NCBI RefSeq assembly: GCF_020667845.1
Contig: NZ_JAFMPQ010000019.1
Span: 32,842-96,841, forward strand
DNA from: Cognatishimia sp. F0-27
GTDB taxonomy: Bacteria > Pseudomonadota > Alphaproteobacteria > Rhodobacterales > Rhodobacteraceae
Length of the DNA stretch: 64,000 nt
Direction: 5' to 3'
The notes beneath the pieces were generated by a model. That model saw only the letters and a program-made list of their open reading frames with translations, was not told where the DNA came from and did no database searches. The position numbers and the translations under genes are program-made. How positions within the stretch are numbered: the first letter of the stretch is position 1; every line of letters begins with the position of its first letter. Shown here piece by piece: positions 1-12,000 of the stretch.

Positions 1-390
1 ATAGGTGGAGGCTCCCGAGAGGATGGAGGCCGCACCCGCCCCAACGGTCCAGCCGATCACCGGGATCGATTGCGCAAGGGAGAACAATGGCAATGCACCT
101 GCCGCCGGCACGGAGCCACCGATCAGGGCGGCGATGATGCTGCGCGCGCGGCGCTGCGAATAGTCGATATCGTAGAGTTCGGCGAGGCGCTTGATCATGT
201 TGAGCTGCACCGCCGCAACCCCGGCAAGGTCCACAAGCGGAATGGGCACCAGCCCCACGCCGGACGCCGCGATCACATGGCGGTCGATGATGGCGCGCAC
301 CTCCATCGGGTTGACCTCGATCGCTTGCGTGCTGTCGTCGCTTTCGGTCGTTGTATCAGCGTCGGTCTTGGACGTTTTTGCAGTCGCCAT
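1..390 (-). CDS. DUF697-type membrane-associated protein (partial, C-terminus beyond window)
   Basis: The frame is open from the ATG at 390 down to base 1, giving 130 residues with the C-terminus missing. A GAGGAAA ribosome binding site lies about 8 bases before the start. The first 25 residues are polar (Thr/Asp/Ser rich). After them come amphipathic and hydrophobic helices rich in Gly/Ala/Pro (VGLVPIPLVDLAGVAAVQL, then a run of small residues ending near GWTVGAGAASIL). This pattern resembles the DUF697 domain (YcjF-like) found alone or fused to GTPases. Its function is unknown. It lies downstream of the exporter gene on the same strand, across a 129-base AT-rich gap, so it probably has its own promoter and marks the edge of the polyketide locus. 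Confidence 0.65.
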   Translation of the reverse strand, partial: MATAKTSKTDADTTTESDDSTQAIEVNPMEVRAIIDRHVIAASGVGLVPIPLVDLAGVAAVQLNMIKRLAELYDIDYSQRRARSIIAALIGGSVPAAGALPLFSLAQSIPVIGWTVGAGAASILSGASTY

Positions 391-519
391 TTTTGTGTTT
401 CCTCATCAAATCGCCTGGCCGAGACCGCAGCGAACCCAGTTATTTTCCTATCACACTCGCCCTTTGCGGGAAACAAATATCTCCCGAAACACTTAATAAT
501 TGTCACCCACAACCGTCGG

Positions 520-2154
520 TTATCCCGTCGCCGCCCGCGCGGCGACCATTTGGCCATAATCGAGGCGCAGGACCGCATCGGCGCAGTGCAGGTAGGCATC
601 ATCATGCGTGACCGCGATCACGGTTTTGCCCTCGGCGCGCAACTCCGCCATGAGCGTTTCGTAGAAATACCGCCGGAATTGTGGATCCTGATCGGCGGCC
701 CATTCGTCGAAGATGTAGACATCCCTGTCCTCCAGGATCGCAACGATCAGCGCCAGCCGCTTGCGCTGCCCCGTCGACAGCGTTTGGGTCGAAAAGCGCC
801 CATCGGCAAAGGACACCTTGTCGCCCAGTTGCATCTTGTCGATCAGTGCGTCCACCCGCGCCGGATCACTGTCGTGGTAGCCATAAAGCCTGTCGAAAAG
901 GTGAAAATCGCTCATGATCAGCGAAAAGCTGCGACGCAGACGCGGCAGGTCAGCGGTCTCCACCGACCGGCCATTGAGCGTCATGGCGCCGTCCGAGCGC
1001 TGGTAAAGGCCGCAGATCAGCTTGATCAGCGTCGATTTCCCGCTCCCGTTGCCCCCAACCACAAAAAGCACCCTGCCCTTTTCGATGCTCAGATCGATGG
1101 GCCCGATGGCAAAGCCCGCGCTGCCGTCGGGTTCGCGATAGGCGTAGCGCACCCGCGAAAGCGTGAGCCCGTCAAACGGTTCCGGCTCGGCCAAAGGCGC
1201 ACCGGTCACGCTTTCGGGCTCCGCCCCGGCATCGAGTTCGGCTTCGAGCTCGGACAGGCTGGTCAACGCGGCATTGGTCCGCCCGATCACGGGGATGATG
1301 TCCAGAAAACCGGCCAGATACCCGATGATGAACAGCACCACCGCGGTGATTTCCAGCACGTCGAAAGCATAGACATTGGTCATGCGCGGGATCACGAAGA
1401 CAATCGCCGCGATGATGATGTAGAACACCCCCTGGATGATCGCGCGCGACTGGATATAGACGCGGGTCGGGGCTTCGGCCATGGCGCTCGTCTCGGCCAC
1501 CAGCCGGTCATAGGCAGCATGCAGATCGGCGCGGCGCCGGTCGTTGAGCTTGACCTCCTTGAAGCCGAGAAAGGTCTCGGACACCATTTCGGAGATCTGG
1601 CTTTCGCGCGCAATCAGCGTGCGCGCGGCGTTGCGGCTGTCCTCGTTGCGCATGTGCCGGTAGACCGCCACCAGCACCAGCCCGACAAGCACGGAACCGA
1701 AGGCCGCCGGTGAGATGGTGAACAGGTAGGCAAAGCAGAACACCAGCATGAACATGGATTGCAGCCCGTAGACGATGGTGTCAGAGGCCTGGATCACCTG
1801 CCCGATATTGCGCGAACTGCGCGTGATCACGTCGCTCTCGCGCATGGTTTCCACGGAGGATACCCGCGCCTTGAGCAGCTTGTCGACAATGCGCAGCCGT
1901 TGCTCGGTCATGGCATCGTCAAACAGCATCTTGCCGCCGATTTCCGCATGCATCTTCGTATAGAGAAACAGGGTCAGGCACGCGATGAACAGCAGAAATT
2001 GCTGCGTCGCGCTCTCGCTCGAATAAACAGCGGCGGCACCGGCATTGATCAGAGCGACAAGCGCCGCGTTGGCCGCACCGGAAATCAGCGTCAGCACGAC
2101 GATCCACCGCAGCGTGGCGGCATCCTTGGTGCGCAGCAATTGGATCAGGGGCAC
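520..2154 (-). CDS. Cyclic-peptide-exporter-type ABC transporter (fused permease and ATPase)
   Basis: A protein of about 544 residues. The N-terminal half has a six-helix ABC transmembrane domain. The C-terminal half is an ATPase with Walker A GGNGSGKST, signature LSTGQRKRLAL and Walker B VYIFDEWAADQDP. The compact half-transporter, with an insertion between membrane and ATPase parts, resembles the PvdE/SyrD cyclic-peptide transporter family, which exports peptide or polyketide metabolites or their precursors to the periplasm. The frame is open upstream to 2403, but that would overlap the HAD gene. GTG at 2154 is preferred because AAAGGA lies about 10 bases before it and the protein then begins VPLIQLLRTKD, just ahead of the first membrane helix. 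It is the last gene of the PKS operon and the likely product exporter. Confidence 0.85.
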   Translation of the reverse strand: MPLIQLLRTKDAATLRWIVVLTLISGAANAALVALINAGAAAVYSSESATQQFLLFIACLTLFLYTKMHAEIGGKMLFDDAMTEQRLRIVDKLLKARVSSVETMRESDVITRSSRNIGQVIQASDTIVYGLQSMFMLVFCFAYLFTISPAAFGSVLVGLVLVAVYRHMRNEDSRNAARTLIARESQISEMVSETFLGFKEVKLNDRRRADLHAAYDRLVAETSAMAEAPTRVYIQSRAIIQGVFYIIIAAIVFVIPRMTNVYAFDVLEITAVVLFIIGYLAGFLDIIPVIGRTNAALTSLSELEAELDAGAEPESVTGAPLAEPEPFDGLTLSRVRYAYREPDGSAGFAIGPIDLSIEKGRVLFVVGGNGSGKSTLIKLICGLYQRSDGAMTLNGRSVETADLPRLRRSFSLIMSDFHLFDRLYGYHDSDPARVDALIDKMQLGDKVSFADGRFSTQTLSTGQRKRLALIVAILEDRDVYIFDEWAADQDPQFRRYFYETLMAELRAEGKTVIAVTHDDAYLHCADAVLRLDYGQMVAARAATG

Positions 2155-2296
2155 GCGGTTCGTCCTTTTCAGCAGACGCCACGGGGACCGTGCGCCGGGA
2201 GCGTCCTGCGCCGCCCCGGGCGAAGGATGCGGCGCTCGGCGCGGGAATGTGCCGACGCCTCGGGGCATCCGTCGGGCCTCGGTATCGGGCGGCGCT

Positions 2297-3004
2297 TCAC
2301 GCCATTGCCCAAAACTGACCGGTTTCCTGCATCCGATCAATGCTTTGCAGCATCGCGAGGTCAATCTGTGACGCGTCGCGCACGATAAACGGCAACCCGG
2401 CATCGGTCATCTCTGCCTTTTGCCAGCACCAGGGCTCCTGCGACGGCACGCCGATGAAGCCGGTGCCGACGGCCCGCGCATGGGTGGCGGCGAAGTTCAC
2501 ATCGTCGATGAAGAGCGCTTCGGTCGGGGCGACACCAGCGATGTCGTGCACGATTTCCTTCATTCCGGGGCGAAAATCATTGGTGCAGACATAGGCTTCG
2601 AACACATCGGCATGCGCGCCAAGCTCGCGCCGCATGTAATCTTCGTCGAGCCCGCCATAACAGAGCAGCCGGACGGGAAGTCGCGCGAGCAGCGCCAGAA
2701 GCGCCTCCGCCCCGTCAGACAGGCGCAGCGGGTTCTCCGCCAGATAGGCCTCGCGCAGGGCAAAATAGCTCGCCGCCATTTCCTGATGGGTCTTGCCCTG
2801 AAGATCGTCGGGCAGGTCACCATCGAATTGCGAGAGCATGAACTGCACCGCTTCGCGCCGGTTGCGCGAGAGCATCCCGCTTTCGAGCGTGCGGGTGTAT
2901 TCGAGGCCGTAATAGTCGCAGGATTTGCGCAGCAGCGGCGCAAAGGTATCAACCAGCAGCGGGCCGTCGAGGTCAACGGCGATCACCTTGAGCGTGCGAA
3001 GCAT
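2297..3004 (-). CDS. HAD-superfamily phosphatase at the end of the PKS operon
   Basis: 235 residues. HAD motif I is VDLDGPLL, with nucleophile and acid Asp at residues 11 and 13. A Lys lies in the RPGMKEIV segment and motif IV is FIDDVNFA, so the catalytic set is complete. It lacks the acyltransferase part of FkbH-type glyceryl-loading enzymes, so it looks like a small-molecule phosphatase. The start at 3004 has AAAGGA about 10 bases upstream, 15 bases after the PKS stop, so it is cotranscribed. The PKS ends in an AfsA-like domain, a family that condenses a beta-ketoacyl-ACP with dihydroxyacetone phosphate. A phosphatase here would fit removal of phosphate from the released butenolide. That role is inference; the HAD assignment is firm. 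Confidence 0.85.
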   Translation of the reverse strand: MLRTLKVIAVDLDGPLLVDTFAPLLRKSCDYYGLEYTRTLESGMLSRNRREAVQFMLSQFDGDLPDDLQGKTHQEMAASYFALREAYLAENPLRLSDGAEALLALLARLPVRLLCYGGLDEDYMRRELGAHADVFEAYVCTNDFRPGMKEIVHDIAGVAPTEALFIDDVNFAATHARAVGTGFIGVPSQEPWCWQKAEMTDAGLPFIVRDASQIDLAMLQSIDRMQETGQFWAMA

Positions 3005-3019
3005 GGCGGGCGGTCCTTT

Positions 3020-6000
3020 CTAAGTCGTTCGGTTCGGCTGGCGCTGGTCGTCCCAATGCGCCTTGAGCGTTTCGGTTACGCTGATGACACGGCTCGCGAA
3101 GGCGCCGAGCAGCGCGCCCGTATCTGCCCGTTCAAGCACCCCGCGCAGGTTCAGCATCGTGGCCCCGCCCAGCGAGACGGGCAGACAAGGCTCGGTGCGC
3201 AGGAGCACCGGTTCTGCGTCCGACACCGCGCGATCAAGCGAGAGGTCGATCTGTTTGAGCAGGCCAATGGCAGGCGCCTGCGGGCCGGTCTCCGGTGCCA
3301 GCGGCAGCAGCCTTGGCGCCGCTCGGGTGAGCTGGCGGACGGCTTCGGCAAGCACCAGCCCGTCGACACCGTTGCCCGGGCCATTGGCATAGAACGGTGC
3401 CTTGGCCGACAGGCTCAGACGCGCCAGCAGCCCACCCTCCTGCGCCCGCAGCCCCGCCAGCAGCACGTTGGCGGGGTTTGTCTTGTTGACCCAACGCCGG
3501 TTTGTCCTGCGCCCGGCAGGCCAGTCGCCTGATACCGGCGGGGCGACAAACGGGCCAAGCATGCAGACGAGCCGCGCCTCCGCCACCACGCGCCCGTCCT
3601 GGACGACGCGGGCGCGGTATTCGTTTTCGGGGTCGCCCGGAACCTGGCCCGTTTCGACCCGCGCCTGTGCGGACAAGCTGCACAGATTCGGAAACTTGAA
3701 CCGCAGGCTGGTCAGGTGGATCGCCTCCGGCGCCGCTTCGCGATGCCGAAAGAGATGCAGGGCCTTGGTCAGCTGGCACATCGCCTCGGAGAGATGCATG
3801 CCCGAGACATGATCGAGCGGATGGTCGAAGAAGAAAGGATGCGTCTCATCCACCACAAGCTCTGCCCGCGCGGCGAGCGGATCCCGCGTTGTCAGCTGCA
3901 ACCGCGTGATCACGCGGTCCGCCGGGTCGGCCCTGAGCGAGGCGCCATACATGTCGAGCCGCACGGTCGCCCGTTCCGGCTCGGGTTCCTGCGTGGGGCC
4001 CCGGTTTGGCGCGGCAGCGTTGCCCGGCGATGAAGCCGGGTCCGGCGCGTCGGAGACCGGGTTGCGCAGGGCGGCCGGGGCCGGCTCGCCCGCAGCGACG
4101 GGCGCGGGGCTCTCCGAGACAACCGCACAGAGCGCCGCGACGGTTGGCGCTTCGAGCATCGCATTCCCGCGCCCTTCAAGCCCCCTGTCGGGAAGCAGTG
4201 CCACGATCCGACTGGAAATTGTCAGAAGCCCGATGGAGTCGATGCCGATCTCGGCAAAGCCCGCATCCGGTGTGAGCGTGTCCGGTGCAACGGCGAGGAA
4301 ATCGGCGATCACGTCATGCACTGTCCGGTCGCAAGAGCTCAAGAGCTGCGCATGCGCCCCGCTCGGGGTTGGCGACGCCCCCGCCAAGGCGCGCTCGGTC
4401 TCGGCGCGCCCCGTGTCGGCAGGCGTTGTTTCAGTCTGCGCAGGGGCGGTCGGACCAAGGCCAGTCCGATCAAGAGCCCTCCGCTCCGTGTCCGTCTGAT
4501 CCGGGTCGGTGTCATGGAGAAGGGCCTGCTCGGGATCGGTCTGGTCCGAACCGGAGCGCATGCGCGGTGTGCCCTGCGCACCCGACGCGGCTGCGCGTGC
4601 GACCCAGTAGCGCTCCTTGGCGAAGGGATATGTGGGCAGCGCGATGCGACGGGGCGGCATTGGCCCATAAACCGTCTTGGACAGAGCGGACCAGTCAAGG
4701 TCCAGCCCCGACACCCAGGCCCCCAACGGACGCTCCAGCGCGCCGTCCTGCATCCACCCCGCCGCAAGGGTGGCCAGCGCGTCAGCGTCGAGCCAAGGCG
4801 CGACACGCGTCTCCACGGGATCCCCCCACGAGACCCGGTGCGCCTGCTTTCCGGCACGCAGCGCGCGCAGCGTGTCGAGAAAACCGCACCAGTCCTGCGC
4901 AACAAAGCCAACACGGAACGGATGGGCATCGCGCCCCACCTGCAGCGTATGGGCCACGCGGTGCAGCAAGCCGTGGTCGCCGCTCTCCGCCCGCTCCTCG
5001 GCCCAATCGCACAGCCGGGCAATTGCCGCGTCGCGCTGCTGGCGCGTGCGGGCAGAGAGCATGATCAACGCCGGGCCGACCGGCGCGGGGGCGACGGGAG
5101 GCGCGCTTGCCTCCTCGACCAGCACATGGGCGTTGACCCCGCCAAAGCCGAAGGAACTGACCCCCGCAAGGCGTGGCATGGGACTCCCATCCGCATCGGT
5201 GGGTTGGGACCAGGGCTGTGTCTCTTGCACGAGGAAGAAAGGCGAGTCTTCGAGATGGACAAGCGGGTTCACGCTGTCGCAATGCAGATTGCCGGCCAGG
5301 GTGGCATGGCGCAGCTGCAGCACCACCTTGATCAAGCCGGCGATCCCCGCCGCCAGTTCCAGATGACCGATATGCGATTTGAGCGCCCCGATGGCGCAGC
5401 GGTTCCGACTGGAGGCATCGGCCGGAATGCCAAAGGCGTCCTTCAGGGCATCGATCTCGATCGGATCGCCCAGCGCGGTGCCGGTGCCATGCGCTTCGAT
5501 GCAGGTGATGGTTTCGGCCCGGACACCGGCCTTCGCAAAGACCTCCTTGAGCAGGGCGGATTGAGAGGCCGGGTTGGGGGCGGTGAGCGAGGCCGCACGT
5601 CCGGCATGCCGCACCCCGGAGCCACGGATCACCGCGAGCACGTCATCGCCATCGGCCAGAGCGTCGGTCAGACGCTTGACCGCCACGAGGCCGATCCCCT
5701 CGCCGCGCGCATAGCCATCGGCACCGGCGGCAAAACTGCGGCAACGCCCGCCCCGGGACAACATGCCCGCAGCGGCAAAGGCCACATGCAGGGTTTCATC
5801 CGGCATGGCGTTGACCCCGCCTGCGATGACGAGGTCGCTTTCCCCCGTGCGCAGCGACTCCAATCCGCGATGCAGCGCAACCAGAGAACTGGAACAGGCG
5901 GTTTCGATCGGTTCGCTCGGGCCACGCAGATCGAGCATGTGGCTGATACGGTTCGGGCCGACGGAGGCGACATTGCCGGTCACCCAGCGCGGATCGGTGG

Positions 6001-9000
6001 TGCGCCCGGCGCGCGCAACCATGGCGCTGTAGGAGGAGGCGCTCAGTCCGACAAACAGGCCCGTCTTGCTGCCCGCAAGGCTGCGGGGGGCGTGGCCACT
6101 TGCTTCGAGAACGGACCAGACATGCACCATGAGAAGGCGTTGCTGCGGATCCATCACCTCGGCCTCGCCGGGAGAAAGACCGAAGAAGGCCGGATCAAAC
6201 GCATCGAGATCGTCGATGAACCCGCCCCAATGCACATTGGTGCGGCCGGGCTGCACGCGCGGATCGCCGTCGATCGCCTGCCAGTCCCAGCGGTCGGGCG
6301 GCGGCCGGGTGATGGCATCGCGCCCGCAACACAGATTGTCCCAGAACGCCTCCAGCGTCGGCGCGCCGGGAAAGGCCCCGCTCATCCCGATGATGGCAAA
6401 GCCGTCTGGCGCAGGGCGCTGCTGCGTCGCAGGCATGACAGCGGCCCGCGACAGTTGCGGATCGGGCCGGCGCTCTGCCCGCGCGGACGGCTCGGGCGCG
6501 GACGGTTGGGTGGCTGACGGTTGGGAGGCTGACGGATGAGGCGCGGAGGGATGGGGCGCGAAACGCCGGGGTTCGGACCCGGCGCCGACCCCGGAATCCG
6601 CTGGCGGTTCTTGAGGCGTGATAACAGCTACGGCCCGCGCTATGTGTTCGGCGATCTGGGAGATCGTGGGCATGGCGTAGAAGGCGCTGGCGGCGATATC
6701 GACACGGAAAGCCTGAGCGATGGCACCGGCAAGCTCGGTATAGCTGATGGAATCGAGACCAAACGCACTCAGCTCTTCGGTCGGGTCGATGTCATCGGGT
6801 GAGAGTTTCAGCAAATCCGCGATCATGCCGCAAAGCGCATCCGCTACGGCATCGGAATCGGGCGCCGCGGTCGGGCGCGAAGGCGTCGGCCTTGCGGCTT
6901 CTATCGGAGTCGCCACCGCACCCGCCGCGGCGTGGGTCACGGCCGGGGAAAGCCGTGCGGCCAGGGCGCCCAGTGTCGGACATTCGAAAAAGACGGTCGG
7001 GGAGAGGTCGACGGCAAGCGTGCCATGCACGCGCGTGGAAAACTCCACGAGGCTGATCGAATCGAGACCGTATTCGGCGAAATCGGCATCTGGATCGATC
7101 TCTTCGGGCGGAACGGCGGTGAGGTCGGCGACAATGGCGGTCAAGGCCTCGGTGACGGTGCGCCTATCGAGACGGGTGCCGGGTTCTGGCTGTTCGCTCG
7201 GTTCGGGCATCAGGCTCTGCGTCTGTTCCCTCGCGGTGCCCGACGCGTCTGTCGCCTGCGGCACCCATTGGGCAAGCCGATCCGGCGCTCCCTTGAGCAC
7301 GACCACCTGCGCGGCGCCAGTGGCCCAGGCGCGGTCCAGCGCATGGAACCCGTCCGCCGTTGCCAACGGGCTCAGCCCGAACCGGGTTTCCTGCATGCGC
7401 AAGGTCGGCCCATCGACCTGCATGCCACCCTGCGCCCAGAAAGGCCAATTGATGCTGAGCGCGCGGCCGGGGCGCCCGGCCGACGCGTTCCGTTGCGCGA
7501 CGAACCCGTCCATCCAGCCATTGGCGCAGGCATAGTCGGCCTGCCCGGGATTGCCGAACCGCGCGGCGACGGATGACAGGCAGAAAAAGAGCTTCAAGGG
7601 CATCGCGGCAGTGGCGGCATCGAGCGCGCGCGTGCCGGCAATCTTGGGGGCCAGCACGGCACGCATGGCCTTATCGCCGCGCGCGGTCAGCAACCCGTCA
7701 TCGGTCAGGCCGGCCGCGTGCACAACACCGGTGAGCACGCCAAACCGATCCGCGAGCCCGCCAATGGTGGCGTCGAGCGCGCCCTTGTCACAGACGTCGC
7801 AAGCGGCGTAGTGCGCCCGCGCGCCAAGCGCCTCAAGCTCCGCCAGAAGTGTCCGGTGGCCCTCACCGAGCTGCGCCCGCCCGAGGAGGAGGAGTGTCGC
7901 GCCTTGACTGCGCTGCGCGATATCGCGCGCAAAAAGCGCACCGAGACCGCCCGCCCCGCCCGTGATGAGGTAGACGCCAGCCTCATGCCACGGACACTGC
8001 CCGTCCGCCGTTGGCACCGTGTCAAACCGGACCGTTTCAAGCCCGCCCTGCCCGGCGCGCAGCGTACAAAGATCGGGGTGAGCGCGCGCGGCATTCAAAA
8101 GCGCCACGGCATCCGGTGTGGCCATGCCGGAGGGGATTTCCACGCATTGGGCGAGGGTTTGTGGCCATTCGGCACGCACCGTTTGCATCAAAGCGCCAAG
8201 CGCCTGCGTCAGGGCCGGGTCGTCCACATCCGTCACGATTTGCACCCCGCCGAGCGCGCGGCCGCCCTCGCGCACCGCGTCGCGCAACATGTCCCGCACA
8301 AGGCAGAGCATCGGCGCGGGATCGCTTGCCAGAGCGCCGGGGTCGGCGCGCGCGATATCGGTGCCCGCTTTTGCCGGACCGGAGAGCCCCGCGGCGGTCG
8401 CGTCAATCAGCCGATGGACGCCAGACGGTGCCTCGCTCCCCCGGAGAGGCACCCTGCACCAGACCGGACGATAGAGCGCAACGCCATGCGCGCGACGGAG
8501 ATCGGCATTGATCTGCTCCGACGGAAATCGGTGCCTGCCACTGAGCGCGGGCGCGGCAGGATGAGCGGCGGCACGCGGCGCAGAGCCGGGCAATGGCGCG
8601 GTCACAAACCCCGTGAGAGCCACGCATACACGGCCCGCGTCATCGCACAGGAACACATCGGCCCCGCCGCCCGCCCCGCGGGCGCGCACGATCACCGTGA
8701 CCTGCCGCGGGACGGGCGCAAAGATGTCGACCGCCCCGATGCGCACCGGAACGGACGGTTTGAGCGGACCCGCCCCGTCGGCAAAGCTCAGGGCGAGCGT
8801 GCTTTGCAAGGCCGCGTCAAGGATGTTTGGCGGCAGCGCCATATTCGGGCCAAGGCGCGCATCAGGCACCGATTGGCGCACCGTCGCCACCACCAGATCC
8901 GGGCTGACGGACGCGTCGGTGATGGCCTTGTGGGTTGGACCGTAATCCAGCCCGAGCGTTTCGAACCGCGCGTAGATCTGCTCGGGTGCAACGCTCTGGG

Positions 9001-12000
9001 TTGCCTCCGCCCGGAGCGCCTCAATCGGCATGGCTGGAGCCGCCGTGCCGGGCGCGCCCCTTACACCCTGGCCGCGCGCATGCACGATCCGCTTGCCGTG
9101 CTGCTCCGAAACGATCGCGAATTCCACACCCTCCGCTGCGGGAGACAGGCACACCCGCAATCCCGCCGCCAAGGCCTTCAGATCGACCAGGCGTTCGAAT
9201 GTCACGGCGCGCAGGGTAAGCCCGTCACCGCCGCCCTGTGCCGCGATGGCCGCCCGCGCCAGTTCAAGATGTGCGGCACCCGGCAGCACGGGCTGGCCCT
9301 GCAGCATATGGTCGGCCACGAAGAAAACCTCCGCATCGATGATGACCGGATAGACGGTGGTGCCCCCCTCCTGAACAGGCGTGCCCAGCAGCGTGAGCCC
9401 GGTCTCATGCGCCATTGTCTCCGAAGGCGCGTGGGTATCTGGTCCGGGTCTGGGCGCTGTGACGACTTCGGGAATGACCCAATGGCGATCAAGGCGCATG
9501 GCGCTGCCCGGCATGGCAAGCCGCCGTGGCAAGGGTCCCGACCGGTATGCCAACCATGCCACCGCCGCGCCCGCGCACCAGGCCCGTGCGAGGCTCTCGG
9601 GGGTCGCGCCCGGCGTCGGGGCGGCGGGGGCATCGCGGCGCGCGGCTTTCGCCTCGTAAACCGACGCGTCATCGCCTGCCAGCCAATCCGCCAGTTTGCG
9701 GCGCAGGTCATCGACATCCGTCGCGACAACGGCAAGGCGGTGACGGCGCGCTGCGCGTCCGGTCTGAAGCGTATGGGCAATGTCACGCAGTGCGGCGTTG
9801 CGCGCCTCCGCTCCATCGAGCCAATGGACGAGATCGGCAACACTCTGGCGCAACCGGTCGCGAGAGAGCGCCGAAACAACGACGGCCTCCGGCGTCGCGG
9901 GCTGATGCCGGGCAGGATCTTGCCCCCCAACGGGGGGTTCCTCAAGCACCACGTGGGCATTGACGCCTCCGAAACCAAAGGAGCTGACCCCCGCGCGGCG
10001 CGGCACCTCGTTGCCCCGCAGATCGTGCAGACGCGGCCATGATCGGGTGCTGTCGATCAAGACAAAGGGGCTGTTCGCGGTCTCGATGAGCGGGTTGACC
10101 CGCGTGCGGTGCAAGTCTCCGATCAGGGTGGCGTGCCGCATCTGCAGCACTGTCTTGACCAGACCGGCCAGACCAGCGGCCATTTCCGTGTGGCCGATAT
10201 GCGTCTTGACCGAGGACAGCGCGCAGCGATGTGGCGCGACGGTCCGGACGCGGCCCTCCGCGGCTTGCGCAAAGCCGCGGCACAGCCCGTCAAATTCCAC
10301 CGGATCGCCCAGCGGCGTACCGGTGCCATGCGCCTCGATGGCGGTGATCGTTGCCGGATCGACGCCCGACTGGCGCAGGGCGTCGGCAATGACCGCGCCC
10401 TGAGAGACGGCGTTCGGCGCAAAGAGCGACACGCTGCGCCCGCCGTGATTGATGGCCGAGCCCCGGATCACCGCCAACACGGGCTGCCGGTCGGCCTGCG
10501 CGGCGGCCAGCGGCCGCAGCAGCAGAGCGCCGGTGGCCTCGGCCCGGACATAGCCGCTTGCGCCATCGGAAAAAGCCATGCACCGGCCTTTTTCCGACAA
10601 CATGCCCGCGCGGGCAAAGCTGATATGCGCATTGGGTGTGAGGATCGTGTTCACGGCGCCGATGATCGCCGCGTGAGCGCCTGCGCGGATCGCCTCGACA
10701 GCCTTGTGCAAGGCGACGAGACTGCTTGAACAGGCGGTCTCGACCGGCTCGGAAGGCCCGTGCAGGTCGAGCAGCGCGCTGATCCGGTTCGGCGCAATGG
10801 AACCGACCATGCCATTGGCGGTGCGTTCCTCGAGCACGATCCCGGCCTGCGCGGCGCGCGCCGCATAGTCACTGGCCGCGGTGGCGAGATAGACGGCGGT
10901 GTTTGTCCCCGCAAGGCTCTCCGGTGACAGGCCGGAGGCCTCGATGGCCTTCCAGACATGGGTCATCAGCAGCCGCTGATGCGGGTCCATCAGCTCTGCA
11001 TCGCGGGGAGAGATCCCGAAGAACATCGGGTCAAACCCCGCAAGGTCGTCAAGAAAGCCGCCCCAGCGCACATTGGTCTTGCCCGGCTCAGTCCCGGGGT
11101 CGCCCGCGATGGCGCGCCAATCCCAGCGATCGGGCGGGATCTCGGAAATTCCGTCCCGGCCCCGCTGCAGGTTGGCCCAGAAACTGTCGATATCGGGCGC
11201 GCCGGGAAAAGCCGCGCTCATCCCGACAATCGCAACGCGCCCATCGTTTGACGGCGCGGCGGATCCGGCTACGATCGCAGGGGCGGCAAACGGCTCGGCA
11301 ATCGGTGCGGGAACGGGAGCGGCGGCAAGCGGCTCCGCAATTGATGCGGGATCGGGAGCGGCGGCAAACGGCTCCGCAATTGATGCGGGATCGGGAGCGG
11401 CGGCAAACGGCTCCGCAATTGATGCGGGATCGGGAGCGGCGGCGCGTGTCTGCGGCACCTGTGCGCCGAGGTGATCGGCAACCGCGTCCAGCGTGGCGAA
11501 AGAAAAGAAGATATCCGGCGTGACGGGGATTCCGAAGCGCCGGGTGCACTTCTCGGCCAGATCCGTGAAGGAGATCGAGTCGAAGCCGTAATCCACCATC
11601 GGCTGCTCTGCGGACACTTCGGCGGGATCGATACGCAGCGTCTGCGCCACGAGATCGAGGAGCCCATCGCGGATCGCGGATGCCTCTGCACTTTGTTTCT
11701 CCGCCTCAAACGGTGCTGTAACGGGCTGACCGCGGGGATTGTCCCGCGTTTCGCGCGAAGAGGCTGGCATCGGTGCAGCATCGCGCATTGGCCCCGAGAC
11801 CGCCCCGCCATCGAGAGTTTCCGCAATGCGCCGAGGGTCGCCAAACCCTACGATGGCCTGCGCACCACCGGAGGCGGCGATGGTCTCGAGCGCGTCCAGC
11901 CCCGCGCCCGCGGGCATCGGAGCCAGCCCGTAATCGCGCCACATCGCGGGGCCTGCGCCCTCCGGAAGCGCCATGCCGCCCTCCGCCCAGAAAGGCCAAT

